DNA of 16,290 bases from Alphaproteobacteria bacterium (GTDB lineage: Bacteria > Pseudomonadota > Alphaproteobacteria > Sphingomonadales > Sphingomonadaceae). The notes beneath the pieces are model-generated. The model was not told the origin of the DNA, did no database searches, and worked only from the letters and a program-made list of their open reading frames with translations. A program made the translations under genes and the position numbers. Shown here in pieces: positions 1 to 6,952 of the stretch (position 1 is the stretch's first letter; every line of letters starts with the position of its first letter). The stretch spans positions 1 through 16,290 of the forward strand of contig JAGWQR010000010.1 in NCBI GenBank assembly GCA_028869975.1. Direction: 5' to 3'.

Positions 1-2
1 AC

Positions 3-245
3 GACGGACATGAAATCTGGACACCGGCGGATGCGCTGCATGAAGTATTGAAGGCGATCGAGCCGGTGTTGGGCGCGCCGGAAGGCGCGAAACTCGCCTG
101 GCGCCCGCAGACGATGGTGGCGGTAAGCGAGGGCGACGCCGCGACGCTGCTCAAGCTGATCGACGCACTCGATGATGACGATGATGTGCAAACCGTCTGG
201 GGCAATTATGATATTCCGGACGAGGTGATGGAGAAGCTTGCTTGA
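3..245 (+). CDS. yebC: YebC/TACO1-family protein, C-terminal part (5' end outside window)
   Basis: This is the last 80 residues of a YebC/PmpR/TACO1-family protein; the open frame runs in from the left edge. The family was long annotated as transcriptional regulators, and members are now linked to helping ribosomes through difficult sequences such as proline stretches. The recognisable parts are the stretch LAWRPQT, the acidic run of five Asp after LIDAL, and the closing motif VWGNYDIPDEVMEKL, which is typical of the family C-terminus. The reading frame has no internal stop and ends in TGA. It lies directly upstream of ruvC, an arrangement common in proteobacteria, and probably shares its transcript. 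The start codon and the first two domains are not visible, so nothing can be said about the N-terminus. Confidence 0.9.
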   Translation, partial: DGHEIWTPADALHEVLKAIEPVLGAPEGAKLAWRPQTMVAVSEGDAATLLKLIDALDDDDDVQTVWGNYDIPDEVMEKLA

Positions 246-273
246 TTGTTCTCCCGACGCGCGGGAGGGGGGC

Positions 274-762
274 CTGATCCTCATCGGCATTGATCCCGGA
301 TTGGGCACCACCGGCTGGGGCGTGATCGCCGCCACCGGCAACCGGCTCACGCACATCGCCAACGGCCAGATTTCAACCGATGCCAAAGCGCCGCTCCCGT
401 CCCGCCTTGCCGCGCTCGATGCCGCACTCACCGATGTGCTGCTCGTCCACGCTCCCGTCTCCGCCGGAGTCGAGGAGGTGTTCCTCAACGCCAATCCGCA
501 ATCGACGATGAAGCTGGGGCAGGCGCGCGGGGTGGCGCTGCTATCCCTCGCGCGCGCGGGGCTGGAGATTGAGGAATATGCCGCAAGGCTGGTGAAAAAA
601 GCCGTGGTCGGCGTCGGCAATGCCGACAAGGCGCAGGTGCACGCGATGGTCGCCCGCCTGCTCCCCACGGCAGCCATTGCCGGATCAGATGCGGCGGATG
701 CGCTTGCAATCGCGATCTGTCACGCGCACATGCTGGCGAGCAAACGGTCTTTGGGAGGATGA
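274..762 (+). CDS. ruvC: Crossover junction endodeoxyribonuclease RuvC
   Basis: RuvC is the Holliday-junction resolvase; it nicks symmetric strands of four-way junctions after RuvAB branch migration. The predicted 162-residue protein opens with the family signature GIDPGLGTTGWG and keeps the four acidic metal-binding residues: Asp7, Glu67 in the VEEVF motif, and Asp139 and Asp142 in GSDAADALAIAICHAH. The length is close to the usual 165-175. The start is uncertain: the only in-frame start-like codons are TTG at 238, overlapping yebC by 8 bases, and CTG at 274. I chose CTG 274 because it gives the family-standard N-terminus and follows a strong GGGAGG at 263-268 with 5-base spacing. TTG 238 would add 12 residues with no family counterpart. 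The gene is followed after 7 bases by ruvA. Confidence 0.92.
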   Translation: MILIGIDPGLGTTGWGVIAATGNRLTHIANGQISTDAKAPLPSRLAALDAALTDVLLVHAPVSAGVEEVFLNANPQSTMKLGQARGVALLSLARAGLEIEEYAARLVKKAVVGVGNADKAQVHAMVARLLPTAAIAGSDAADALAIAICHAHMLASKRSLGG

Positions 763-769
763 CGGGGCG

Positions 770-1381
770 GTGATCGCACGTTTATCAGGACAGGTGGCGG
801 AAACCAGCGCCGACTACGCGGTGATCGAAGTGAACGGCGTCGGCTATCTCGTGCTGGCCTCGGCGCGGACTTTGGGCGCGCTTGAGCAGGGCGCGCCCGC
901 CACGCTGCACACCGAAATGCAGGTGCGCGAGGACGCGATCACCCTGTTCGGGTTCGCGAGCGGGCAGGAACGCGACTGGTTCCGGCTCTTGACCGGCGTG
1001 CAGGGCGTGGGCGGCAAGGTCGCGCTCGCCATCCTCTCGGTGCTCGAGCCGGACGCGCTTGCGCTCGCCATCAGCGCGCAGGACAAGGCGATGGTGGCAA
1101 GAGCGAATGGAGTCGGCCCCAAGCTCGCCGAGCGGATCGTGCGCGAGTTGAAGGACAGGGTGGGGGCGCTGGCGCTCCCGGTGACGACCGCCGCGCTGCC
1201 CTCCCCGCGCGGTGCTGCGGGCAGCGCGGGCCTCATCCCCGATGCGCTCTCCGCGCTCGCCAATCTCGGCTTCAAGCCGGCCGAAGCGAGCGTTGCGGTC
1301 AGCCAGGCGCTCGAAGAACTCGGTAATGCGGCCACCCTCGATGCCCTCGTCCGGCTGGCGCTGCGCAAGGTGGGGCAATAA
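770..1381 (+). CDS. ruvA: Holliday junction branch migration protein RuvA
   Basis: RuvA binds four-way junctions as a tetramer and loads the RuvB motor for branch migration. The 203-residue product has exactly the length of E. coli RuvA. Domain I (about 1-63) begins MIARLSGQV and includes the VNGVGYLV segment. Domain II carries two helix-hairpin-helix motifs, around residues 75-90 (TGVQGVGGKVALAILS) and 108-127 (VARANGVGPKLAERIVREL). A Pro/Ala-rich linker leads to the C-terminal domain III from about 155, which contacts RuvB. The start is GTG at 770, supported by GGGAGGA at 753-759, which lies inside the last codons of ruvC; translation is probably coupled. A longer open frame reaching back to 620 overlaps ruvC and has no homologous residues, so it was not used. 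Confidence 0.95.
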   Translation: MIARLSGQVAETSADYAVIEVNGVGYLVLASARTLGALEQGAPATLHTEMQVREDAITLFGFASGQERDWFRLLTGVQGVGGKVALAILSVLEPDALALAISAQDKAMVARANGVGPKLAERIVRELKDRVGALALPVTTAALPSPRGAAGSAGLIPDALSALANLGFKPAEASVAVSQALEELGNAATLDALVRLALRKVGQ

Positions 1382-1391
1382 GGCCTGAGTG

Positions 1392-2423
1392 ATGACCAAC
1401 CCCCATCTCTCCCCCACGTCCCACCCCGAGGATGCCGATGCCGCGCTCCGGCCCAAGTCGCTCGCCGAGTTTGTCGGGCAGCGGGAAGCGTGCGAGAATC
1501 TCTCCGTGTTCATCGCCGCCGCGCGCAAGCGCGCCGAGCCGCTTGATCATGTGCTGTTCTTCGGCCCGCCGGGCCTGGGCAAGACCACGCTGGCGCAGAT
1601 CATCGCGCGCGAAATGGGTGTGGGCTTTCGTGCCACGTCCGGCCCGGTGATCGCCAAATCGGGCGATCTCGCCGCGCTGCTCACCAACTTGGAAGATGGC
1701 GATGTGCTGTTCATCGACGAAATTCACCGGCTCGCGCCCGCCGTCGAGGAGGTGCTCTACCCCGCGATGGAAGACCGCAAGCTCGACATCATGATCGGCG
1801 AGGGGCCGTCGGCGCGCTCGATCCAGATTGATCTGCCGCGCTTTACGCTGGTGGGCGCAACGACGCGGCAGGGCCTGCTGACCACGCCGCTGCGCGACCG
1901 TTTCGGCATTCCGGTGCGCCTCAATTTCTATACGGTGCCGGAGCTGGAGCGGGTGGTGGTGCGCGCGGCGGGGCTGCTCGGCATGGGCATCGCGGCGGAT
2001 GGTGCACGCGAGATTGCCCGGCGGGCACGGGGGACGCCGCGCATTGCCGGGCGGCTGCTGCGCCGGGTGCGCGACTTTGCCGATGTGGCAGGCACTTCAG
2101 AAATTCATGCTGATCTGGCCGACAAGGCGCTCAACCGGCTGGAGGTGGATTCGCTTGGCCTTGATGCGATGGATCGCCGCTACCTCACCATGATCGCCGA
2201 CATTTACAAGGGCGGCCCGGTGGGCGTGGAGACGCTGGCGGCGGGGCTTTCCGAGCCGCGCGATACGGTGGAAGAGGTGATCGAGCCGTTCCTCATCCAG
2301 CTTGGGCTGGTGGCACGCACTGCGCGCGGGCGCTGCCTGAATGGGCTGGCGTGGAAACATCTCGGGATCACGCCGCCGCAGGGGCAGAGCGGGCTATTTG
2401 ATGATACCGAGGGGGGCAAATAG
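1392..2423 (+). CDS. ruvB: Holliday junction branch migration ATPase RuvB
   Basis: RuvB is the hexameric AAA+ motor that drives branch migration with RuvA. The 343-residue protein shows all landmarks in order: the LAEFVGQ segment near residue 24, Walker A GPPGLGKTT at 58-66, Walker B DVLFIDEIHRL at 104-114, sensor 1 GATTR at 155-159, the arginine-finger region TTPLRDRFG at 164-172, sensor 2 GTPRIAGRLLRR at 214-225, and a C-terminal winged-helix domain. GTG at 1389 immediately precedes ATG at 1392 in the same frame. The ATG is preferred because it sits at better spacing from the weak AAGG at 1380-1383. The gene begins 10 bases after ruvA. In many alphaproteobacteria ruvB is followed by ybgC-tolQRAB; here a 196-base gap and an efflux operon follow. 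Confidence 0.96.
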   Translation: MTNPHLSPTSHPEDADAALRPKSLAEFVGQREACENLSVFIAAARKRAEPLDHVLFFGPPGLGKTTLAQIIAREMGVGFRATSGPVIAKSGDLAALLTNLEDGDVLFIDEIHRLAPAVEEVLYPAMEDRKLDIMIGEGPSARSIQIDLPRFTLVGATTRQGLLTTPLRDRFGIPVRLNFYTVPELERVVVRAAGLLGMGIAADGAREIARRARGTPRIAGRLLRRVRDFADVAGTSEIHADLADKALNRLEVDSLGLDAMDRRYLTMIADIYKGGPVGVETLAAGLSEPRDTVEEVIEPFLIQLGLVARTARGRCLNGLAWKHLGITPPQGQSGLFDDTEGGK

Positions 2424-2445
2424 CACCGAATTACAAGTGGCGGCT

Positions 2446-2542
2446 TTTGACAACAGGCATGTTTTGGGGGCACGCGCTTTGCATTGGTGTTGTCCATCCG
2501 GTTGCGGCAAAAGCAAGAGCACTTCATTCAGGCTTTGACAAC
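2446..2542 (+). repeat. Spaced TTTGACAAC direct repeat with inverted GTTGTC between
   Basis: TTTGACAAC occurs at 2446-2454 and again at 2534-2542, both times in a GGCTTT(T)GACAAC context. The reverse complement core GTTGTC lies between them at 2489-2494. The second copy contains the candidate -35 box. The spacing of 88 bases is close to whole helical turns. This could be a pair of regulator sites or chance; the elements are short. Confidence 0.3.
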
Positions 2543-2563
2543 GCGCCGGGGGCTGGCTAGCAG
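2535..2563 (+). promoter_or_regulatory. Possible promoter of the RND efflux operon
   Basis: A consensus TTGACA sits at 2535-2540 in the gap between ruvB and the permease gene. At 17-base spacing the -10 position holds TAGCAG (2558-2563), which matches the consensus at only three positions, so the call is weak. The region overlaps GCTAGC (2556-2561) and the 8-base palindrome AGCATGCT (2562-2569), which would suit an operator, but no regulator gene lies next to the operon. Confidence 0.3.
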
Positions 2564-2573
2564 CATGCTTATG

Positions 2574-2620
2574 AGGAGAGGGTACTGCTGAAAGCGAAGT
2601 ATAGGCCCGATAACCCATAA
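2574..2620 (+). promoter_or_regulatory. Detached Shine-Dalgarno-like run with mini-ORF ending in TAATG overlap
   Basis: The run AGGAGAGGG at 2574-2582 is the strongest ribosome-binding-like sequence in this gap, but it lies 37 bases before the permease ATG at 2620, too far to serve it directly. No clear Shine-Dalgarno sequence is closer. A short frame starting at CTG 2585 (encoding LLKAKYRPDNP) ends in TAA at 2618-2620 and shares one base with the permease ATG, forming TAATG. Translation of such a leader could deliver ribosomes to the permease start. It is equally possible that the run is only a remnant. Confidence 0.3.
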
Positions 2621-5600
2621 TGATTGCACTCGTTCGCATTGCCCTGTTGCGCCCGCTCACCTTCATCGTGATGGCGATCCTTATTCTGCTGGCGGGCATG
2701 ATTGCCGCCTTCCGCACTCCTGTGGATATTTTTCCGGACATCCGGATTCCGGTCATCGCGGTCATCTGGCAATATGAGGGATTACCGCCGGATCAGATGA
2801 GCGGGCGTATCGTCACCGGCTATGAACGTATCCTGACAACGACAGTCAACAATATCGAGCATATTGAAAGCCAGTCGATGTCTGGCCGGGGCATTGTCAA
2901 AATCTATTTTCAACCCGGTACGGATATCCGGATTGCAACAGCGCAGGTGACGTCGATTTCGCAGACATATGTCCGCTTTCTGCCGCCCGGTGGCCAGCCA
3001 CCCTTCATTCTGAACTATAATGCTTCAACGGTGCCGATCATTCAGCTTGCCCTTAAAGGCAATGGCATATCGGAGGCTCAGCTCTTCGATTTGTCGCAAA
3101 ATCAGGTCCGCCCCGCGCTGTCCACAGTTCCGGGGCTCGCACTGCCCTGGCCTTCCGGCGGCGCACAGCGGCAAATCCAGGTTGATCTGGATCCGCATAT
3201 GCTCCAGCAGACAGGTTTGTCGGCGCAGGATGTGTCTGATGCGCTGGCCGCACAAAACCAGGTCAATCCGGTTGGCTTCATCAAGATTGGGACGAACCAG
3301 TATAATGTTCAGCTCAACAACGCGGTCAATTCGGTGGAAGCGCTCAACGCCATTCCGATAAAGGTCATCAACGGCGTCACTGTGACTATGCGCGATGTGG
3401 CCCATGTGCGCGATGGCAGCGTGCCGCAAACCAATGTCGTGCATGTTGAAAACCAGCGTTCGATTCTGCTGACCGTGCTCAAAAATGGTGCAATTTCGAC
3501 ACTATCCATAATTGACAATCTCAAACGGCGGTTGCCCAAAATTATTCCGACTCTGCCACCGGGGACAAAGATTTTACCGCTTGCGGATCAGTCCCTGTTC
3601 GTGAAAGCGGCGGTACAGGGCGTGGTGCGCGAAGGTGTGATTGCCGCACTGCTGACTGCGCTCATGATCCTGCTCTTTCTTGGTTCCTGGCGCTCGACGC
3701 TGATTGTGATTGTTTCGATTCCGCTCTCTGTGCTGGCGGCAATCGCGGCGCTCGCAGCTTTTGGGGAAACGCTCAATGTGATGACGCTGGGCGGACTGGC
3801 GCTCGCGGTCGGCATTCTGGTCGATGAAGCGACGGTGACGATTGAGAGTATCAATTATCATCTTGAACAGGGCAAGCCGGTGTTGACGGCGATTATGGAT
3901 GGCGCGACGCAGATCGTGACTCCCGCCTTTGTTTCGCTGCTCAGCATCTGCATCGTGTTCGTGCCGATGTTCGTGCTGCCCGGGGTGGCGGGCTATTTGT
4001 TTGTGCCGATGGCGCTGTCGGTTATTTTTGCGATGGTCGCGTCGTTCATCCTGTCGCGGACACTGGTGCCGACGATGGCGCGCTATCTGTTGCAGGCGCA
4101 CGCGCCGGGTGATGCCATGCAGGGCCAGACGCATGTCTTTGCCCGCATTCACCGGGGGTTCGAGTCTGGGTTTGAACGATTCAAGCGGGGGCATCTCGCC
4201 TTTCTTCACGAGGCAATGCGCGTGCGCAGCGCCTTCCTTGTGCTGTTCATGGTCATGGGGGCCGCCTCATTCCTGCTGGTGCCCTTTCTGGGACGCACCT
4301 TTTTCCCGAGTGTCGATGCGGGACAAATCCTGCTGCATGTGCGCGCGCCGATTGGCACAAGAATTGAAGCAACTTCAGATGAATTTGCCCATATCGAGGC
4401 ACGGATTCGCACACTGATCCCTCACCATGATCTGGTGGCGGTTGCCGATAATATCGGCCTGCCCAACAGCGGCATCAATAATGTCTATACCAATGACGGC
4501 ACGATTGGCCCGCAGGATGGCGATATTCTTATCAGTCTCGCGCCTGGCCACGCCGCAAGTCAAGCCTATATTGATACCATGAACCATGATCTGCCCCTAC
4601 ATTTTGCGGGGGATAATTTTGCGTTCCTGCCTGCTGATATTACGAGCCAGATCCTCAATTTCGGGGTTCCCGCCCCGCTCGATATCAAAGTGAGCGGAAG
4701 GGATTTGAACAAGGATGCCGAGATTGCCACAGCGCTGGTAAAGCAAATTCGCCGTGTGCCGGGTGCCGCCGATGTCCGGATTCAGCAATCATCGACCTAC
4801 CCGCAGTTGAAAGTAACGGTTGACCGTGACCGGCTCGCACAGATGGGGCTGACCGAACGCGATGTGACTGCGGGTCTGTCTAATGCAGTTGCGGGAACGG
4901 CGCAGGTTGCGCCTACCTTTTTTCTCGATGCCAAATCCGGGATCACCTATCCGATTGTGGCACAAACCCCTGAATACAAGCTGAGCGCGATTGATAGCCT
5001 TTCCAATGTTCCGATCAAAGGCAGTGGCGCTGCTGCACCCCAGATTCTGGGTGGTCTTGGTGTGGTGACACGGGCGGATGTGCCCGCCGTTGTGACGCAT
5101 TACAACATAGCGCCGACCATCGATATTTTCGCCCGCCCCGATCATCGTGATCTCGGGGGCGTCACCGACGCTATCCACAATATTGTGCAGCGGGTCATTC
5201 CTTCACTGCCCAAGGGCACGACAATCAAACTCAGCGGACAGAGCGAGACAATGGGCATTGCATTCACCTATCTCGGCTTCGGGCTACTTGCCGCGATTGT
5301 GTTGATTTATCTGATTATAGTCGTCAACTTTCAAAGCTGGCTTGATCCCCTCATCATCATCATGGCGTTGCCCGCCGCGCTCGCCGGGATTGTGTGGATG
5401 CTGTTTGTGACCGGAACAACCATTTCCGTGCCGGCACTCACCGGCGCGATCATGGCCATGGGCGTGGCCACCGCAAACTCGATTCTGGTGGTAAGCTTTG
5501 CGCGCGAGCAGTTGGCCATGCATGGCGATAGTGCGCGTGCAGCGCTGGAGGCGGCTCAGGTTCGTCTGCGCCCGGTTCTGATGACCGCGCTCGCCATGGT

Positions 5601-5805
5601 GATCGGCATGGTGCCAATGGCGCTGGGCTGGGGCGAGGGCGGCGAGCAGAATGCGCCGCTCGGACGCGCCGTCATCGGTGGTCTTGCCTTTGCAACCGTT
5701 GCGACCCTGAGTTTTGTTCCTGTGCTCTTTAGCGTTGTTCATCGCAACACGGCACCCAAACTCTCAGATCCAGACCTTGAACAACCGGTGACAACCCATG
5801 CCTGA
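2620..5805 (+). CDS. RND efflux transporter, inner-membrane permease subunit
   Basis: This is a 1061-residue resistance-nodulation-division permease, the proton-driven inner-membrane engine of a tripartite efflux pump. It has the family architecture: TM1 at about 10-30, a large periplasmic porter loop, TM2-6 from about 334 to 480, TM7 around 533-555, a second periplasmic loop, and TM8-12 from about 882 to 1045. The N-terminal PVDIFPDIRIPV and GLPPDQM segments are typical. TM4 reads GILVDEATVTIES (Asp402-Glu403), where AcrB has Asp407-Asp408. TM10 reads ATANSILVVSFAR with Asn953 where AcrB has Lys940. It therefore differs from classical AcrB/MexB drug pumps in its proton relay, and the substrate cannot be assigned. 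The stop overlaps the adaptor start by 8 bases. Start ATG 2620 gives the expected N-terminus and an in-frame stop at 2602 excludes an earlier one. G+C is lower than in the ruv genes. Confidence 0.93.
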   Translation: MIALVRIALLRPLTFIVMAILILLAGMIAAFRTPVDIFPDIRIPVIAVIWQYEGLPPDQMSGRIVTGYERILTTTVNNIEHIESQSMSGRGIVKIYFQPGTDIRIATAQVTSISQTYVRFLPPGGQPPFILNYNASTVPIIQLALKGNGISEAQLFDLSQNQVRPALSTVPGLALPWPSGGAQRQIQVDLDPHMLQQTGLSAQDVSDALAAQNQVNPVGFIKIGTNQYNVQLNNAVNSVEALNAIPIKVINGVTVTMRDVAHVRDGSVPQTNVVHVENQRSILLTVLKNGAISTLSIIDNLKRRLPKIIPTLPPGTKILPLADQSLFVKAAVQGVVREGVIAALLTALMILLFLGSWRSTLIVIVSIPLSVLAAIAALAAFGETLNVMTLGGLALAVGILVDEATVTIESINYHLEQGKPVLTAIMDGATQIVTPAFVSLLSICIVFVPMFVLPGVAGYLFVPMALSVIFAMVASFILSRTLVPTMARYLLQAHAPGDAMQGQTHVFARIHRGFESGFERFKRGHLAFLHEAMRVRSAFLVLFMVMGAASFLLVPFLGRTFFPSVDAGQILLHVRAPIGTRIEATSDEFAHIEARIRTLIPHHDLVAVADNIGLPNSGINNVYTNDGTIGPQDGDILISLAPGHAASQAYIDTMNHDLPLHFAGDNFAFLPADITSQILNFGVPAPLDIKVSGRDLNKDAEIATALVKQIRRVPGAADVRIQQSSTYPQLKVTVDRDRLAQMGLTERDVTAGLSNAVAGTAQVAPTFFLDAKSGITYPIVAQTPEYKLSAIDSLSNVPIKGSGAAAPQILGGLGVVTRADVPAVVTHYNIAPTIDIFARPDHRDLGGVTDAIHNIVQRVIPSLPKGTTIKLSGQSETMGIAFTYLGFGLLAAIVLIYLIIVVNFQSWLDPLIIIMALPAALAGIVWMLFVTGTTISVPALTGAIMAMGVATANSILVVSFAREQLAMHGDSARAALEAAQVRLRPVLMTALAMVIGMVPMALGWGEGGEQNAPLGRAVIGGLAFATVATLSFVPVLFSVVHRNTAPKLSDPDLEQPVTTHA

Positions 5806-6952
5806 TGCTGAAACTACGCTCCCCCGATTCCCGCTGAAACAACTGGCGATCATAATTGCGCTGCTTGGACTTGTGGCGGCGATAATCGGGATAGGCGTGC
5901 GCCAGATGGATGCCGCAGGAGGCACCGATCATAGCGGCGAGGCGAGCCTGCCTGCCGTCAGTGTTGTGACCCCCTTTCGCGAGAATACCCCGCATATGCT
6001 CACGCTGCCGGCGACACTGCAAGCGTTCAACAGCGCGCCAATTTATGCGCGCACCAATGGTTATGTGCGGCGCTGGTTGGTCGATATTGGTGATTCGGTA
6101 CGCAACGGCCAGGTGCTGGCGCTGATCGACACCCCCGATGTCGATCAGCAGCTCAAGCAGGCGCAGGCCGATTATGAAACCGCGCACGCCAACCGGGCAC
6201 TCGCGCAGATTACCGCCGAGCGGTGGGCGATTATGCTGAAGCGCGATGCAGTTGCACAGCAGGATGCCGATGAAAAAAGCGGCGATTTCCGCGCCAAGGA
6301 TGCCGCCGCCAATGCGGCGCGCGCCAATGTGCGCCGTTTGCAGGTGCAGGAAGATTTTGCGCAGGTACGTGCGCCCTTTGCCGGCATCATTACCAGCCGC
6401 TCAACCCAGATCGGTGCCTTGATCGTGGCGGGCACGGCCGCCTCGCAACCGCTGTTTACGGTTTCGGACATTCATCGCCTGCGCGCCTATATCAATGTGC
6501 CGCAGGCGACTGCGCCACAAATCTACACGGGCCAGCACGCCAGGCTGCTCCTGCCCGAATATCCTGGGCGCATATTTGATGCGGTGGTAACGCGCAGCGC
6601 CGGCGCGGTTGATCCGCAATCGGGTTCTGTGTTGGTTGAGCTGATGGCCGACAACCGGGATCATGCCCTGAAACCCGGTGCCTATGCACAGACACAGTTC
6701 GCATTGGGTGGTAATGGGCAAGGTGCGCTGCATATACCCTCGCGATCGATAATATTCAGGGGAAACGGGCTTTCGGTGGCTGTGGTTGATGCGCAGGGGA
6801 AAGCGCATCTTCGTCCGGTCACGATCGGCACCGACGATGGTAAAACCGTTGTCGTCAACACAGGCCTCACCGGTAACGAACATGTCATCGATACCCCGCC
6901 CGATGGCTTGAGCGATGGCGATTCCGTGCGTGTGGTTGCGACCACCAAATGA
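5798..6952 (+). CDS. RND efflux periplasmic adaptor subunit (membrane fusion protein)
   Basis: This 384-residue protein bridges the inner-membrane permease and the outer-membrane channel. It begins with a short cytoplasmic segment and a hydrophobic anchor at about 16-33 (LAIIIALLGLVAAIIGIGV). There is no Cys lipobox, so it is membrane-anchored rather than a lipoprotein. The barrel-sandwich (lipoyl-like) half motif with NGYVRRWLVDIGDSVRNGQVL lies at 88-107. An alpha-helical hairpin rich in Ala, Gln and Arg spans about 113-186, and the second lipoyl half begins at QVRAPFAGIITSR around 189-201. Beta-barrel and membrane-proximal domains follow. The ATG at 5798 overlaps the permease by 8 bases, and its stop overlaps the outer-membrane gene by 4 (ATGA), so the three are translationally coupled. 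Confidence 0.93.
   Translation: MPDAETTLPRFPLKQLAIIIALLGLVAAIIGIGVRQMDAAGGTDHSGEASLPAVSVVTPFRENTPHMLTLPATLQAFNSAPIYARTNGYVRRWLVDIGDSVRNGQVLALIDTPDVDQQLKQAQADYETAHANRALAQITAERWAIMLKRDAVAQQDADEKSGDFRAKDAAANAARANVRRLQVQEDFAQVRAPFAGIITSRSTQIGALIVAGTAASQPLFTVSDIHRLRAYINVPQATAPQIYTGQHARLLLPEYPGRIFDAVVTRSAGAVDPQSGSVLVELMADNRDHALKPGAYAQTQFALGGNGQGALHIPSRSIIFRGNGLSVAVVDAQGKAHLRPVTIGTDDGKTVVVNTGLTGNEHVIDTPPDGLSDGDSVRVVATTK

Noticed and set aside
163..188. GATGAT-rich stretch as a simple-sequence repeat
   Set aside because: It encodes the acidic run of YebC, which is part of the normal family C-terminus.
785..1528. Minus-strand open frame of 247 codons
   Set aside because: Antisense to ruvA and the start of ruvB; Arg- and Ala-rich without domain features.
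2447..2475. A second promoter at the first TTGACA (2447-2452)
   Set aside because: The bases 16-18 positions downstream are G-rich with no A/T-rich -10 hexamer.
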